Positions 11,968-23,591 of a stretch of DNA of 64,000 nt are shown here, piece by piece. The stretch comes from Erpobdella octoculata. Lineage: Eukaryota > Annelida > Clitellata > Hirudinida > Erpobdellidae. A model generated the notes under the pieces. That model worked only from the letters and a program-made list of their open reading frames with translations, had not been told where the DNA came from and did not search any database. A program made the position numbers and the translations under genes. How positions within the stretch are numbered: the first letter of the stretch is position 1; each line of letters opens with the position of its first letter. The stretch spans positions 7,979,550-8,043,549 of the forward strand of contig OZ022240.1 of assembly GCA_963978895.1 (NCBI GenBank). The letters are read 5' to 3'.

Positions 11968-12720
11968 ACCAATGCTTTTATTAACTCGTCGGCTCTGTTT
12001 CTCTGTCTGTTTCTCTGTCTGTTTCAAATCTTGCAATCAATTTTTGAGTCACTTCCTGATGATAGATTTTTTTCAAATTTTGCATACATGCTCAAGATAG
12101 AAGACAATGCAATATTCAATTATTAGTTTTACAATAAGTCAATTAATTTAGTTAATTTTCTTGAGGATTTTATCGAGGGGTTTCTTGAGGGTTTTCTTGA
12201 GGGTTTTCTTGAGGGTTTTCTTGACCACAAAACGCTAACCGACTGGCAGACTATTTTACCAAGTTAACACGAACCACACTCACTGACCGCGATTCTCAAG
12301 CGTGTACGAAATTTTCATGAAAATAGTTGAGATATTTAAATTCGATGCTTTTTGATGATATTTTTATTATTATTACCAATGCTTTTATTAACTCGTCGTC
12401 TCTGTTTCTCTGTCTGTCTGTTTGTTTCTCTGTCTGTTTCAAATCTTGCAATCAATTTTTGAGTCACTTCTTGATGATAGATTTTTTCAAATTTTGCATA
12501 CATGCTTAAAATAGAAGACAATGCAATATTCAATTATTAGTTTTACAATAAGTCAATTAATTTAGATAATTTTAATTAATTTCGATATTTCGATATAATT
12601 AAGATATTTCGACTTTAACATAAAATAAAAGAGTAATATAAGGAAAAATTGATTGCAAAATTTGTGTTTTAATTACATATAAGAGCATTGGTTTTAAAAA
12701 TTCGTTTTTAATTTACTTGT
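11968..12720 (+). mobile_element. Family M element, copy 1, inserted in S copy 2
   Basis: Begins ACCAATGCTTTTATTAACTC and ends GCATTGGTTTTAAAAATTCG...TTACTTGTT, giving short inverted ends (ACCAATGCTYTTAT). It has an internal direct duplication (11980-12140 and 12385-12560) around a 12-bp VNTR GAGGGTTTTCTT (three to four copies near 12178-12225). Conserved inner text includes GACCGCGATTCTCAAGCGTG. The flanks rejoin as the S sequence GCTCATTTT / TCTTTTCCATTC. No ORF. Confidence 0.8.
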
Positions 12721-12794
12721 TTCTTTTCCATTCTTTCATAACTTCTGTTAGTCTATAAAACGTAAAATAGATTTGCTAAGACTATCTATATATA
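12721..12794 (+). mobile_element. Family S copy 2, part beyond the M insertion
   Basis: CATTCTTTCATAACTTCTGT, CTATAAAACGTAAAATAG, TTGCTAAGACTAT and a TATATA end; the same order is found at 17945-18005 and 49222-49280. Confidence 0.75.
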
Positions 12795-14266
12795 TAAATG
12801 AACATGTCCTGACTGACTGACTGACTGACTGACTGACTGACTGACTGACTGACTGACTGACAGATGACGGACTGATAATCAACGCCGAGCTCAAACGCCT
12901 CATCCTAGGAACGTGAAATTTGGAACTTATATTACTTTTATAGCGTAAACATCCGCTAAGAAAGGATTTTTGAAAATTTTGCTCCTGAGGGGAAAAAACT
13001 GGAAAACAAACTTTTTTCTAAACATTTTTTCTAAAATGTTTTTTTGAAATTTGGTATATAGATTCTTTTTGAAAAATAAAAAGATACGTGTTTCACCATT
13101 TTTTGAAAATTCGGTTTCCCGGACCTCAAATGTGGGTTGGAAAATTGGGTTATTTGGTTTTTAAAGTAGCTTCTACTCAAAAACTGTTAATGCTACAGGA
13201 GTAAAAATTAGTATTTAGTTTCTACTCCAACAATAATGAAATACGTGTTTTAGCATTTTTTGAAAATTTGGTTTCCAAGACTTCAAATGTGGGGTGGAAA
13301 ATAGGGCTAATTGTCTTTTATAGTAACTGCTACTCAAAAACAGTAAATACCACAGATGTAAAAATTATTATTTAGTTTCTTTTCTAAAAATAAAGATATA
13401 CGTGTTTCACCAATTTTACAAATTTGGTTTCCCGGACCTCAAAGGTGGGTTGGAAAACTGGGTTATTTGGTTTTTAAAGTAGCTTCTACTCAAAAACTGT
13501 TAATGCTACAAAAGTAAAAATTAGTATTTAGTTTCTACTCTAAAAATAAGGATATATGTGTTTCACCATTTTTTGAAATTTTGGTTTTCAGGACCTCAAA
13601 TGTGGGGTGGAAAAAAGGTTTCTTTGGTTTTTAAAGTAACTGCTACTCAAAAACTGTGAATGCTACAGATGTCAAAATTAGTATTTAGTATTTACTCAAA
13701 AAATTATGATATAAGTGTTTCAACATTTTTTTAAAAATTTGGTTTCCAGGACATCAAATGTGGGGTGGAAAAAGGGTTATTTGATTTCAAAATAACGGCT
13801 ACTCAAAAACTGTAAGTCCTACAAATGTAAAAATTAGTATTTTGAAGTTTTGTGCCGGTTAAAAGTAGCTAAGTTCAGTTTATCACCGGCCGGGCCAAGC
13901 CGTTATTTTAGAGTCTTCACACGGGCCAGGCCAAACCTTAAATCAAAGTGGAACGGGCCGAGGTTTTTCACCAAGTATATAGATATTTTAGTGATTTTAG
14001 GGTCTTCAGTTGGGCCGGGCCAAACCTGAAGTCAAGGTGGGACGGGCCGAAGTTTTTCATCAAGTATATAGAACTTCTAAGCCTGTAAGAATGGGCCGGG
14101 CCTAATTCAGACGGACTGTGCCGGGCCAGGAGTTTGGGTTTTTAAAACGGGCTGGGCTAAGTTGTCGACGGGCCGAGCCGAGATCTAAAAAATTGATCTC
14201 TACTATGGATGCACGGTTCAAACTCTCTAATTTCATGCGAGCGAAGCCGCTACGGGCACTGCTAGT
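12795..14266 (-). mobile_element. Family Q element, copy 2
   Basis: Minus-strand copy with both ends: tail at 12795-12910 (ACATGTCCTGACTGACTGAC with an expanded (GACT)n run to about 12862, then CGCCGAGCTCAAACGCCTC) and head at 14225-14266 (CGAAGCCGCTACGGGCACTG). Interior: about five 150-bp units at 13080-13840, then GGGCCGGGCC phrases at 13880-14190. It lies exactly between two S elements, joined through TA-rich sequence. Confidence 0.8.
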
Positions 14267-14576
14267 ATATATATATATGAATGTTTGTGGGTTAGTTTGT
14301 TTATTATAGAAACGGGAAAGCGACACGGAACGGACAGCGAGCGGGAACGGAAAAGCAAGCGTGAGCGGGAATGGGAGAGCAAACGTGAGCGGGAAAGCGA
14401 CCGGGAGTGGTAAAGCGACCGGGAGCGGGAAAGCGACCGGCAGCGGGAAAACGACCGAAAACGGGAAAGCGAACGGGAGTGGGAAAGCAGGTGGGAAAGG
14501 AAACGGGAGAGAAAGAGACAAACATTAGAAAAACCTCGAAAAAACCCGGGCAACGCCGGGTATCTCCGCTAGTACA
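14267..14576 (-). mobile_element. Family S element, copy 3 (short complete form)
   Basis: On the minus strand: head at 14576 (ACTAGCGGAGATACCCGGCG), a reduced GC-rich core with few 18-bp units, and a short tail with TTTCTATAATAAACAAACTA, CCACAAACATTCATATATAT. About 310 bp; the tail type differs from the longer S elements. Confidence 0.8.
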
Positions 14577-14804
14577 TACATAAACACACACACAGACACA
14601 CATACATGCACATACACATACATTCATACACACATACATACGCACATACATATATGTATAGTTCCCGCTCGCTCACCCGCTCCGCTCCGCTCATTTTGTG
14701 ACGGATTTCAATTTTTTTTTTATATTTGATTCCCCTTGACTCTCAAGGTTGTGTGAAAATTTCATTACGATCGGATGAATGGTGTAGCAATGCATAAAGG
14801 ACAT
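14577..14804 (+). mobile_element. (CATA)n tract and plus-strand family S tail
   Basis: ACATACATAAACACACACAC-type tract, then TTCCCGCTCGCTCACCCGCT, CATTTTGTGACGGATTTC, TTGACTCTCAAGGTTGTGTG, ATTTCATTACGATCGGATGA, ATGGTGTAGCAATGCATAAA. This CATTACGATCNGATGAATGG block is the same position-specific motif seen in RTE-type 3' ends. The tail then enters the (ATATAC)n array. Confidence 0.75.
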
Positions 14805-15817
14805 GAATATATACATATATACATATATACATATATACATATATACATATATACATATATACATATATACATATATACATATATACATATATACATATAT
14901 ACATATATACATATATACATATATACATATATACATATATACATATATACATATATACATATATACATATATACATATATACATATATACATATATACAT
15001 ATATACATATATACATATATACATATATACATATATACATATATACATATATACATATATACATATATACATATATACATATATACATATATACATATAT
15101 ACATATATACATATATACATATATACATATATACATATATACATATATACATATATACATATATACATATATACATATATACATATATACATATATACAT
15201 ATATACATATATACATATATACATATATACATATATACATATATACATATATACATATATACATATATACATATATACATATATACATATATACATATAT
15301 ACATATATACATATATACATATATACATATATACATATATACATATATACATATATACATATATACATATATACATATATACATATATACATATATACAT
15401 ATATACATATATACATATATACATATATACATATATACATATATACATATATACATATATACATATATACATATATACATATATACATATATACATATAT
15501 ACATATATACATATATACATATATACATATATACATATATACATATATACATATATACATATATACATATATACATATATACATATATACATATATACAT
15601 ATATACATATATACATATATACATATATACATATATACATATATACATATATACATATATACATATATACATATATACATATATACATATATACATATAT
15701 ACATATATACATATATACATATATACATATATACATATATACATATATACATATATACATATATACATATATACATATATACATATATACATATATACAT
15801 ATATACATATATACATA
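14805..15817. repeat. (ATATAC)n array, about 168 perfect units
   Basis: One kilobase of a perfect hexanucleotide, flanked by CATGAAT on the left and ACAAACATTCATTTATAT on the right. It is therefore an expansion of the short repeat at the end of the S tail, which elsewhere (18570-18600) has only three to four units. Every reading frame through it is an artefact. Confidence 0.97.
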
Positions 15818-15837
15818 CAAACATTCATTTATATATA

Positions 15838-17995
15838 TACTAGCGGGGTTACCCGGCGTTGCCCGGGGTTTTTAGAGGTTTTTCTAATGTTTGTCTCTCT
15901 CGCTCCCGGTGTCACGACAAAACGTTCACAGACAAAATGTTCAACGACAAAATGTTCCCGACAAAACGTTCACGACACAACGTTCACGACAAAATGTTCA
16001 CGACAAAATGTTCACAGACAAAATGTTCACAGACAAAACGTTCACAGACAAAATGTTCAACGACAAAACGTTCACGACACAACGTTCACGACACAACGTT
16101 CACGACAAAATGTTCACGACAAAATGTTCACAGACAAAATGTTCACAGACAAAATGTTCACAGACAAAATGTTCAACGACAAAATGTTCACGACAAAACG
16201 TTCACGACACAACGTTCACGATTGCAACTTTTAAATTTAGTTTAGTTTTAAATGATAAAATATTTTGTGTTTCACAAAATGAGCGCAAATAAAACGTTAA
16301 CAATAGTAAATGCAATGTTAATATCCTCCTTGATACCCCTAACTCAAACGGCAACCAGATGAGTATGGATCGGAGGAATGTAAACTGTTTCAGCAAGAAG
16401 GAAAAAAACAGATGAAATGGGATAGCTATAATAGGAAAATAAAATTGGTTAATAATTTGAGATCGTTTGAATTTTCAATTTCAATTAAGCAAACGACGTA
16501 AATAAGGTTTGATAGCTGTATTCTAAAGATTAAAAAGTTAAGGGTATCCAAGAGAAAATTAACCAACCCGCATTAACTAGTTAATAAATGGAACGATGAT
16601 TAAAAGGGGTCAAAATATGAAATCTTTATTAACTCCGATTAAAAAGAAAAGAAATGCAATTAGTTATTAATTGAGATTCATTTGATGTTTCAATTTTAAT
16701 TAAGTGAACGACAGAAAGAAGCCTTGATCGTTGTAGCCTAGCGATTAAGAAGTTATCGGCTTCCAAGAGCAATATAGCCTCCTTTAATTAGCTAATTAAC
16801 GTAACGGTGACCTGGGTAAAGCAGCATGCAGCTACTTGCGTTTTTCAACTAGAATTGAAAATACATCTCTATCCAAAAGCAAATTAATCGGCATTAACTA
16901 GTTAATAAATGGAACGATGATAAAAAGGATCAAAATATGGATGAAAAAGAAAAAAGCCAAATAGCCATAACTCCATACAATTATTTATTAATTGAAGATC
17001 ATTTGATGTTGCCAACACGTATTAGTTTCATGCTGTCATGCACATATACTTTACTTAGGTAAATAAAATGGTGAATAGACACATCACAAAAAATGACTTA
17101 ATAATTAGTTTGCAAGCGATCTTGACATAATAAAACAAAATTTTTATTTTTCAGTGTGAACATTTTGTCGTGAACGTTTTGTCGTGAACGTTTTGTCGTT
17201 GAACATTTTGTCTGTGAGCATTTTGTCTGTGAACATTTTGTCTGTGAACATTTTGTGCGTGAACATTTTTCGTGAACGTTTTGTCGTGAACGTTTTGTCG
17301 TGAACATTTTGTCGTTGAACATTTTGTCGTTGAACATTTTGTCTGTGAACGTTTTGTCGGTGTTCATTTTGTCGTGAACATTTTGTCGTGAACGTTGTGT
17401 CGTGAACGTTTTGTCGGGAACATTTTGTCGTTGAACATTTTGTCTGTGAACGTTTTGTCGTGGAACCCTCGCTCCCGTTCCCTTCTCCACTTTCCCGTTT
17501 TTGTAGCGTTCCCGGTCGCTTTTCCGCTCTCGGTCGTTTTCCAGCTCCCGGTCGCTTTCCCGCTCAGAAGTTTTGTTATCGATTTTCTCTCTTGCTCGCG
17601 TTTCCTTCCAAGCTTGCTCTCCCGATTCCAGTCGCTTTCCGCGTTCCCGGTCGCTTTCCGCGTTCCCGGTCGCTTTCCGCGTTCCCGGTCGCTTTCCCGT
17701 TTCCGGTCGCTTTCCCGTTCCCGGTCGCTTTCCCGTTCCCGGTCGCTTTCCCGTTCTCGGTCGCTTTCCCGTTCCCGGTCGCTTTCCCGTTCCCGGTCGC
17801 TTTCCCGTTCGGGTCGCTTTCCCGTTCCCGGTCGCTTTCCCGTTCCCGCTCACGCTTGCTCTCCCGTTCCCGGTCATGCTTGCTCTCCCATTCCCGGTCA
17901 CGGTTGCTCTCCCGTTCCCGTTCACGTTCATTTTCTCTTTTACATTCTTTCATAACTTCTGTTAGCCTATAAAACGTAAAATAGATTTGCTAAGA
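15838..17995 (+). mobile_element. Family S element, copy 4, split by a foldback insertion
   Basis: Head at 15838-15907 directly abuts the preceding S tail. The body resumes at 17468 with CTCGCTCCCGTTCCC and carries about 15 copies of the 18-bp unit (17630-17870), then TTTCATAACTTCTGTTAGCC and TTGCTAAGACTAT. The uninterrupted counterpart at 48718-49268 matches both halves closely, so the two pieces were one element. Confidence 0.88.
15908..17467. mobile_element. Foldback (FB1): 1560-bp element with phrase-array inverted ends and 9-bp TSD
   Basis: Flanked by the direct repeat CTCGCTCCC (15899-15907 and 17468-17476), which occurs once in the empty paralogue (48778-48786). Both arms are about 310 bp (15908-16220; 17156-17467 inverted) and made of 12-15-nt phrases such as CACGACAAAATGTT, CACAGACAAAATGTT and CAACGACAAAATGTT. 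The phrase order is preserved between arms. Tips are GGTGTCACGACAAAACG and GGTTCCACGACAAAACG. The AT-rich middle (16221-17155) has diverged internal repeats around TTAACTAGTTAATAAATGGA and no credible ORF, so the element is non-autonomous. Tandem-repeat arms and a 9-bp TSD match Drosophila Foldback-type (MULE-related) elements; that assignment is inferred. Confidence 0.9.
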
Positions 17996-18313
17996 CTATA
18001 TATATATATATGAATGTTTGTGGGTTAGTTTGTCTATTATAGAAACGGGAAAGCGACCCGGAACGGACAGCGAGCGGGAACGGAAAAGCAAGCGTGAGCG
18101 GGAATGGGAGAGCAAACGTGAGCGGGAACGGGACAGCGACCGGGAACGGGAAAACGACCGGGAGCGGGAAAGCGACCGGCAGCGGGAAAACGACCGAAAA
18201 CGGGAAAGCGAACAGGAGTGGGAAAGCAGGTGGGAAAGGAAACGGGAGAGAAAGAAACAAACATTAGAAAAACCTCTAGAAAACCTGGGCAACGCCGGGT
18301 ATCTCCGCTAGTA
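17996..18313 (-). mobile_element. Family S element, copy 5 (short form)
   Basis: Minus-strand copy nearly identical to 14267-14576 and 49275-49613: head at 18313, GC-rich core, tail at 17996-18040. It is inserted into the TA-rich end of S copy 4, creating a head-outward inverted pair. Confidence 0.82.
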
Positions 18314-18725
<412 letters not shown>

Positions 18726-18905
18726 TATTATTTGTTTTGCAATTTATATATAACAGTTTTTTATATTAGACTCAAGCTGCATTTTTATTATATCATTGCT
18801 TAAATATTGTTGGAAAATGAGCTTTGCAAAATTAATCTGGGCAACAAAACATATATATTGTTTTGATTTATACCAATTATTTGCAAATCATAACACGCTT
18901 AAAAA

Positions 18906-20558
18906 ATGAATGGTCATCTACAACATCCTTTATTGCTGAAAATGTTATGCACAGATTTTGTTTTATTCAATTTTAAGGAAACTTTTCTCGAACCGTCTAC
19001 TGAGATAAAATGTCTTCCTTTTAAAGTTAAAAATTGTGTAAAACTGTCTTCTCATGCTTTTGGAGAAATAATTTCAAAAAGTATAAAAACAGGAATGGAA
19101 CTAAAGCCAGAGTTTATCATTCCATTTTTCTTGAAATTTGATTCATATCAGGAATTATTTCTTAGAGATTTTAAAATCAATCATTTTTTCCATCCTTTAA
19201 AAACCATTTTAAGCAAAAGAAATCTTACTAGTTTTTCTTTCACTGGAGCATCTACTTATGCTGATATTAAACAAAATAAATATAAGCGAATGGTAAGATT
19301 GTATAAGCAATTTTTTAAAAATCCATTTTTGTCTTCTAACTTAGAAGATTTAGAATTAGAAATTAATTGTCGCCTTATAACAACCTATTGCAAAATAGAA
19401 ATGAACAATGTGTGGTTGTGTCCTAAATTACTTCGACTTTCTCTGTGTTGTGTATGTAAGGATAGATTCAATACTGAAAAAGATTTAATTGAAATTTTTA
19501 AAATTGAATTTCCTGCTGCAAAATTAAAAACTTTATCTATATCTGGCTGCGGGTATGCAAAAAAAACCATAAGCAAGTTTTATAGTTTTGTCAGTCTTCA
19601 GAAATTGGCTATAAGTACATCCGTTGGTGAATCATTAGAAGAATTGGTTAATTCCATATCGTATCTTTCCAATTTAACGATGCTTGACATGAGTAGAAAC
19701 AGCTGTTTTAGGGTAATTAATGAATGGAATCTACAGTTAATATACAAAATGATAGACAAATTACCTGATTTATTTTATTTAGATATAAGTAATTTAGGCG
19801 TTGTGTTTGAAAGATCTGTCACGTGGACTCATCCAAGAAGATTTCATTATTTAGGACTGCGTTTTAATTATTCTCAAGACTCAAATGAATATATTGAATT
19901 TTTTTCAAACATTAACTCCGAGGTTATAAGTAACTTCCACACAATTGATGGAATAGTAGCGTCAATGAAAAGTGTTTTTTGGGACATGAAAAGGTTTGAC
20001 ACAGTCCTTCGTTGCTTGTTGACATTTACAACAAAAAAACAAAATAATTCAAATATAAAAGCAAAACTTCCAATTATTTATGAGTTTTTATATCATGGAT
20101 GTTATTATTACAATCCTATTCAGAGCACGTGTTCAGAATATTTAGAGTTATTTTGTAATTTATCCGAAATAAGCCTAAACAATTTTGAACTAAAAAGGTT
20201 TATAAAAATAATATTGAATTCCAGAAACAGTGGCGATTGGATATTTGCGCTGGTCGAGACAGAGACTCTGAATGATCTGTTATGGAAAGAACTATTATTA
20301 TCAAATCACGGTTGGATCCCATTTCTTTTCTCACACGACCGAAATGATGTTATTTGGAAGAATAATATGCCCAATCATCTTATGACTGCATATGAAAAGT
20401 ATTACGAATTTACCAAATGTATCATTCCAGATTTTGATAATATCATAAAAGCCGTTGAATCAATTCAAGTAAATGAATATCACAGAGACAGAGACAAAGT
20501 AAAACGTTTTTTAGACAGACATAAAAAACTGAAACAAGAAATTGAAAATAAAAAATAA
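18906..20558 (+). CDS. Leucine-rich-repeat protein, ZYG11/ZER1-like, intronless, 550 aa
   Basis: Complete single-exon frame, ATG 18906 to TAA, with gene-like composition unlike the surrounding repeats. Diverged leucine-rich repeats at about residues 130-300: LEDLELEI, CPKLLRLSL, LKTLSISGCG, LQKLAIS, LSNLTMLDMS, LPDLFYLDIS. The pair of LDIS/LDMS lines spaced by one longer repeat, then FHYLGLRF and an alpha-helical C-terminal half, resembles ZYG11/ZER1 proteins, which are substrate receptors of CUL2 ubiquitin ligases. A lysine-rich end (residues 525-550) follows. No F-box, signal peptide or membrane segment is obvious. There are no introns, whereas neighbouring real genes are split; with repeats on both sides this could be a retrocopy or a lineage-expanded family member. 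The LRR call is firm, the ZYG11 link tentative. Confidence 0.72.
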   Translation: MNGHLQHPLLLKMLCTDFVLFNFKETFLEPSTEIKCLPFKVKNCVKLSSHAFGEIISKSIKTGMELKPEFIIPFFLKFDSYQELFLRDFKINHFFHPLKTILSKRNLTSFSFTGASTYADIKQNKYKRMVRLYKQFFKNPFLSSNLEDLELEINCRLITTYCKIEMNNVWLCPKLLRLSLCCVCKDRFNTEKDLIEIFKIEFPAAKLKTLSISGCGYAKKTISKFYSFVSLQKLAISTSVGESLEELVNSISYLSNLTMLDMSRNSCFRVINEWNLQLIYKMIDKLPDLFYLDISNLGVVFERSVTWTHPRRFHYLGLRFNYSQDSNEYIEFFSNINSEVISNFHTIDGIVASMKSVFWDMKRFDTVLRCLLTFTTKKQNNSNIKAKLPIIYEFLYHGCYYYNPIQSTCSEYLELFCNLSEISLNNFELKRFIKIILNSRNSGDWIFALVETETLNDLLWKELLLSNHGWIPFLFSHDRNDVIWKNNMPNHLMTAYEKYYEFTKCIIPDFDNIIKAVESIQVNEYHRDRDKVKRFLDRHKKLKQEIENKK

Positions 20559-20559
20559 T

Positions 20560-21165
20560 TGAGTATACTGATATATCTTTCATATTAATTGTTTGCTATT
20601 TTATTAGTTTTTTTTATCAACATTTTTGTTTTAAATTATGCTAGCAGAATTGTCCAAGGATGCCTTTTACTGAAACAGGAAATTGTTTGTTAACCAATAA
20701 ATTTTAAGAAAGTACTTGCATTGTTGACAGGCGTTGCCTAAGTTTTTTTTTTCATTTTTAACAATAAAACGTAAAATAATAAACAGAGTTTAAAAAAAAT
20801 TAGTTTGAAACTTTCAAAATCAGGACTACCTCCATGTGAAACTTTGCAACATTTTCTTGATAGTGCAGTACGATCGGATGAATGGTGTAGTAATGCATAA
20901 AGGACTAAGAAACTTACATAATCTTATTTTTATATAAATAGATATTGTTTTTATAACAAATTCACTAAAATTATTGATTATCAGATTTTCTTTTCATGAT
21001 GCAGATATCAATTTTAAAATAAAAATCTTCTTTTCATTTATGTAGTATTTATAATTATAGACTTATATCTTCATAGAAAATATTTGCATTAAATTGGTAT
21101 CTTATTATCTCAAATATATAAATGATTTTTAATAAAAGGTTCATATGTTACACTGTTATAGTTAA
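20560..21165. other. AT-rich 3' flank of the LRR gene
   Basis: No gene seen. ACGATCGGATGAATGGTGTA at about 20871-20905 is an isolated S-family tail block, ending AAGGAC, with TATATAAATAGAT nearby (20930), so a decayed S element overlaps this flank. Confidence 0.55.
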
Positions 21166-21168
21166 AAC

Positions 21169-22870
21169 TAGCAGTGCCCGTAGCGGCTTCGCTCGCATGA
21201 AATTAGAATTTGAACCGTGCATACATAGTAGAGTACTGCACGGATCAATTTTTAGGTCTCGGCTCGGCCCGTCGACAACATGGTCCAGCCCGTTTCAAAA
21301 ACCGAAATTCCTGGCCCAGCACGGCCCGTCTAATATGGGCCCGGCCCGTTTTTACAGGCCTAGAAGTTCTATATATTTGATGAAAAACTTCGGCCCGTCC
21401 CACCTTGACTTCAGGTTTAGCCCGGCCCGTCTGAACACCCTAAAATCACAAAAATGTCTATATACTTGGTTAAAAATCTCGGCCCGTCCCACCTTGATTT
21501 AAGGTTTGGGCAGGGCCGTATGAAGACCCTAAAATAACGGCTTGGCCCGCCCATCCGGTGATAAACTGAACTCATCTACTTTTAACCGGCACAAAATCTC
21601 AAAATACTAATTTTCACACCTGTAGCACTTACAGTTTTTGGAGTAGAAACTAAATACTAATTTTTACTCCTGTAGCATTCACAGTTTTTGAGTAGCAGCT
21701 ACTTTAAAAACCAAATAACCCAATTTTCCAACCCACATTTGAGGTCCTGGAAACCAAATTTTAAAACAAGTAAATTAAAAACGAATTTTTAAAACCAATG
21801 CTCTTATATGTAATTAAAACACAAATTTTGCAATCAATTTTTTCTTATATTACTCTTTTATTTTATGTTAAAGTCGAAATATCTTAATTATATCGAAATA
21901 TCGAAATTAATTAAAATTATCTAAATTAATTGACTTATTGTAAAACTAATAGTTGAATATTGCATTGTCTTCTATTTTGAGCATGTATGCAAAATTTGAA
22001 AAAATCTATCATCAGGAAGTGACTCAAAAATTGATTGCAAGATTTGAAACAGACAGAGAAACAAACAGACAGAGAAACAGAGAAACAGAGACGACGAGTT
22101 AATAAAAGCATTGGTAATAATAATAAAAATATCAAAAAGCATCGAATTTAAATATCTCAACTATTTTCATGAAAATTACGTACACGCTTGAGAATCGCGG
22201 TCAGTGAGTGTGGTTCGTGTTAACTTGGTAAAATAGTCTGCCAGTCGGTTAGCGTTTTGTGGTCAAGAAAACCCTCAAGAAACCCCTCGATAAAATCCTC
22301 AAGAAAATTAACTAAATTAATTGACTTATTGTAAAACTAATAATTGAATATTGCATTGTCTTCTATCTTGAGCATGTATGCAAAATTTGAAAAAAATCTA
22401 TCATCAGGAAGTGACTCAAAAATTGATTGCAAGATTTGAAACAGACAGAGAAACAGAGCCGACGAGTTAATAAAAGCATTGGTAAAAATGGTAAAACACG
22501 TATATCTTTATTTTTAGAATAGAAACTAAATACTAATTTTTACATCTGTGGTATTTAACTAAATACTAATTTTTACATCTGTGGTATTTAACTAAATACT
22601 AATTTTTACATCTGTGGTATTTAACTAAATACTAATTTTTACATCTGTGGTATTTAACTAAATACTAATTTTTACATCTGTGGTATTTACATTATTTTTG
22701 GAGTAGAAACTAAATACTAATTTTTACTCCTGTAGCATTCACAGTTTTTGAGTAGCAGCTACTTTAAAAACCAAATAACCCAATTTTCCAACCCACATTT
22801 GAGGTCCGGGAAACCGAATTTTTAAAAAAAGGTGAAACGTATTTTTTATTTTTCAAGAAGAATCTATTTC
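21169..22870 (+). mobile_element. Family Q element, copy 3, interrupted by M copy 2
   Basis: Head ACTAGCAGTGCCCGTAGCGG at 21169; GGCCCGGCCCG phrases to 21560; 150-bp type units 21590-21770; then the M element (21774-22489). Q sequence resumes at 22490 with GTAAAACACGTATATC. A 33-bp unit (TTAACTAAATACTAATTTTT and following) is tandemly repeated about five times at 22545-22690, a local expansion not seen in copies 1 and 2. Confidence 0.75.
21774..22489 (-). mobile_element. Family M element, copy 2, inside Q copy 3
   Basis: Minus-strand copy with both ends, the internal duplication and only one to two units of the 12-bp VNTR (near 22265-22290). Flanking Q text continues on both sides. Confidence 0.8.
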
Positions 22871-23261
22871 CAGGACCTTAAATGTGGAATGGACAATAGG
22901 ATTACTCAAGTACTTTTTTATTGCCACAAACAATATCCCGTGAATCGTCAATTCGCCCTTTCATTTGCACATTTGCATAGCTACAAGGAGCCTTGAAGTA
23001 ACCATAGGCTGCTTTTTGCGTGTTAAAATTTCGATTTTTAAAATTTTTGATTTAGATATAATAAAGCTATTCTGGTTTGTAACATACGATTGCAATTGAA
23101 AAATTCTATCTAAAACTGTTTTAAATTTTAAAATAGTTTTTACGTCATAAAAAATACATTTTTAAGCAAAAAAACAACGTTTTTCTTGCGCCCTAAAATA
23201 ATATTTCTATGAGCCTGACAGAATTTCTGAATAACTTGGTCACACACGCTCTTTTTCCTAC

Positions 23262-23420
23262 TCTGGTTCCTTTTCCGGAATAATCTTCCTACTTCTCTTA
23301 CTAAATCTACTTCTTTCACAGTTTTCCGTCGGGGACTTAAAACTTATCTATTTAATAAGTTCGTGTCCGAGCGCTATTGAACGATTGTAAATAGCGTTAT
23401 ACAAATTTAACCGATTGATT
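23262..23420 (+). pseudogene. LINE (CR1/L2-like) extreme 3' remnant
   Basis: One frame reads NNLPTSLTKSTSFTVFRRGL followed by KTYLFNKFVSERY and TGA at about 23380. This is the C-terminal signature of CR1/L2/Jockey-clade polymerases (compare LSLFKAELKTFLFAKSY at 11240-11300). A short 3' end with GATTGATTGATT follows. Confidence 0.75.
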
Positions 23421-23423
23421 GAT

Positions 23424-23591
23424 TATGGTAACATATTTTAAAACAGTTTTTAATCCATATACAATGAAAAACGTTGGGCGCACATACAATATCAAAATTT
23501 CTGTAAAACAAACATTTATAAAAAAAATAATGCAACCAACGTTTTTCATTGTATATGAATTAGAAACTATTATAAAGTATGTTACCATAAT
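23424..23591. mobile_element. 168-bp palindromic MITE with about 52-bp TIRs
   Basis: Left arm TATGGTAACATATTTTAAAA and right arm, inverted, TATGGTAACATACTTTATAA continue as near-identical inverted copies to the central ACATACAATATC region, sharing ATACAATGAAAAACGTTGG. A TA at each edge would suit a TA target duplication (Tc1/mariner-like); no longer TSD is seen. Confidence 0.8.

Noticed and set aside
11493..12126. RS-rich or Pro-rich proteins of about 160-177 aa, and similar frames at 17395-17972 and 48728-49246
   Set aside because: The 18-bp S-family minisatellite leaves several frames open at once; there is no conserved start, no splice support and the frames differ between copies.
14691..15875. 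Long open frames of 346-377 codons on both strands
   Set aside because: They are pure translations of the (ATATAC)n array; every frame is open.
15908..16220. CRISPR-like array (regular short repeats)
   Set aside because: Phrases are directly adjacent with no unique spacers, have an inverted partner 1.2 kb away and a TSD, and the genome is eukaryotic.
15861..16292. Lys/Thr/Gln-rich proteins across the FB1 arm
   Set aside because: Repeat-derived frames in an inverted terminal array; no conserved domain.
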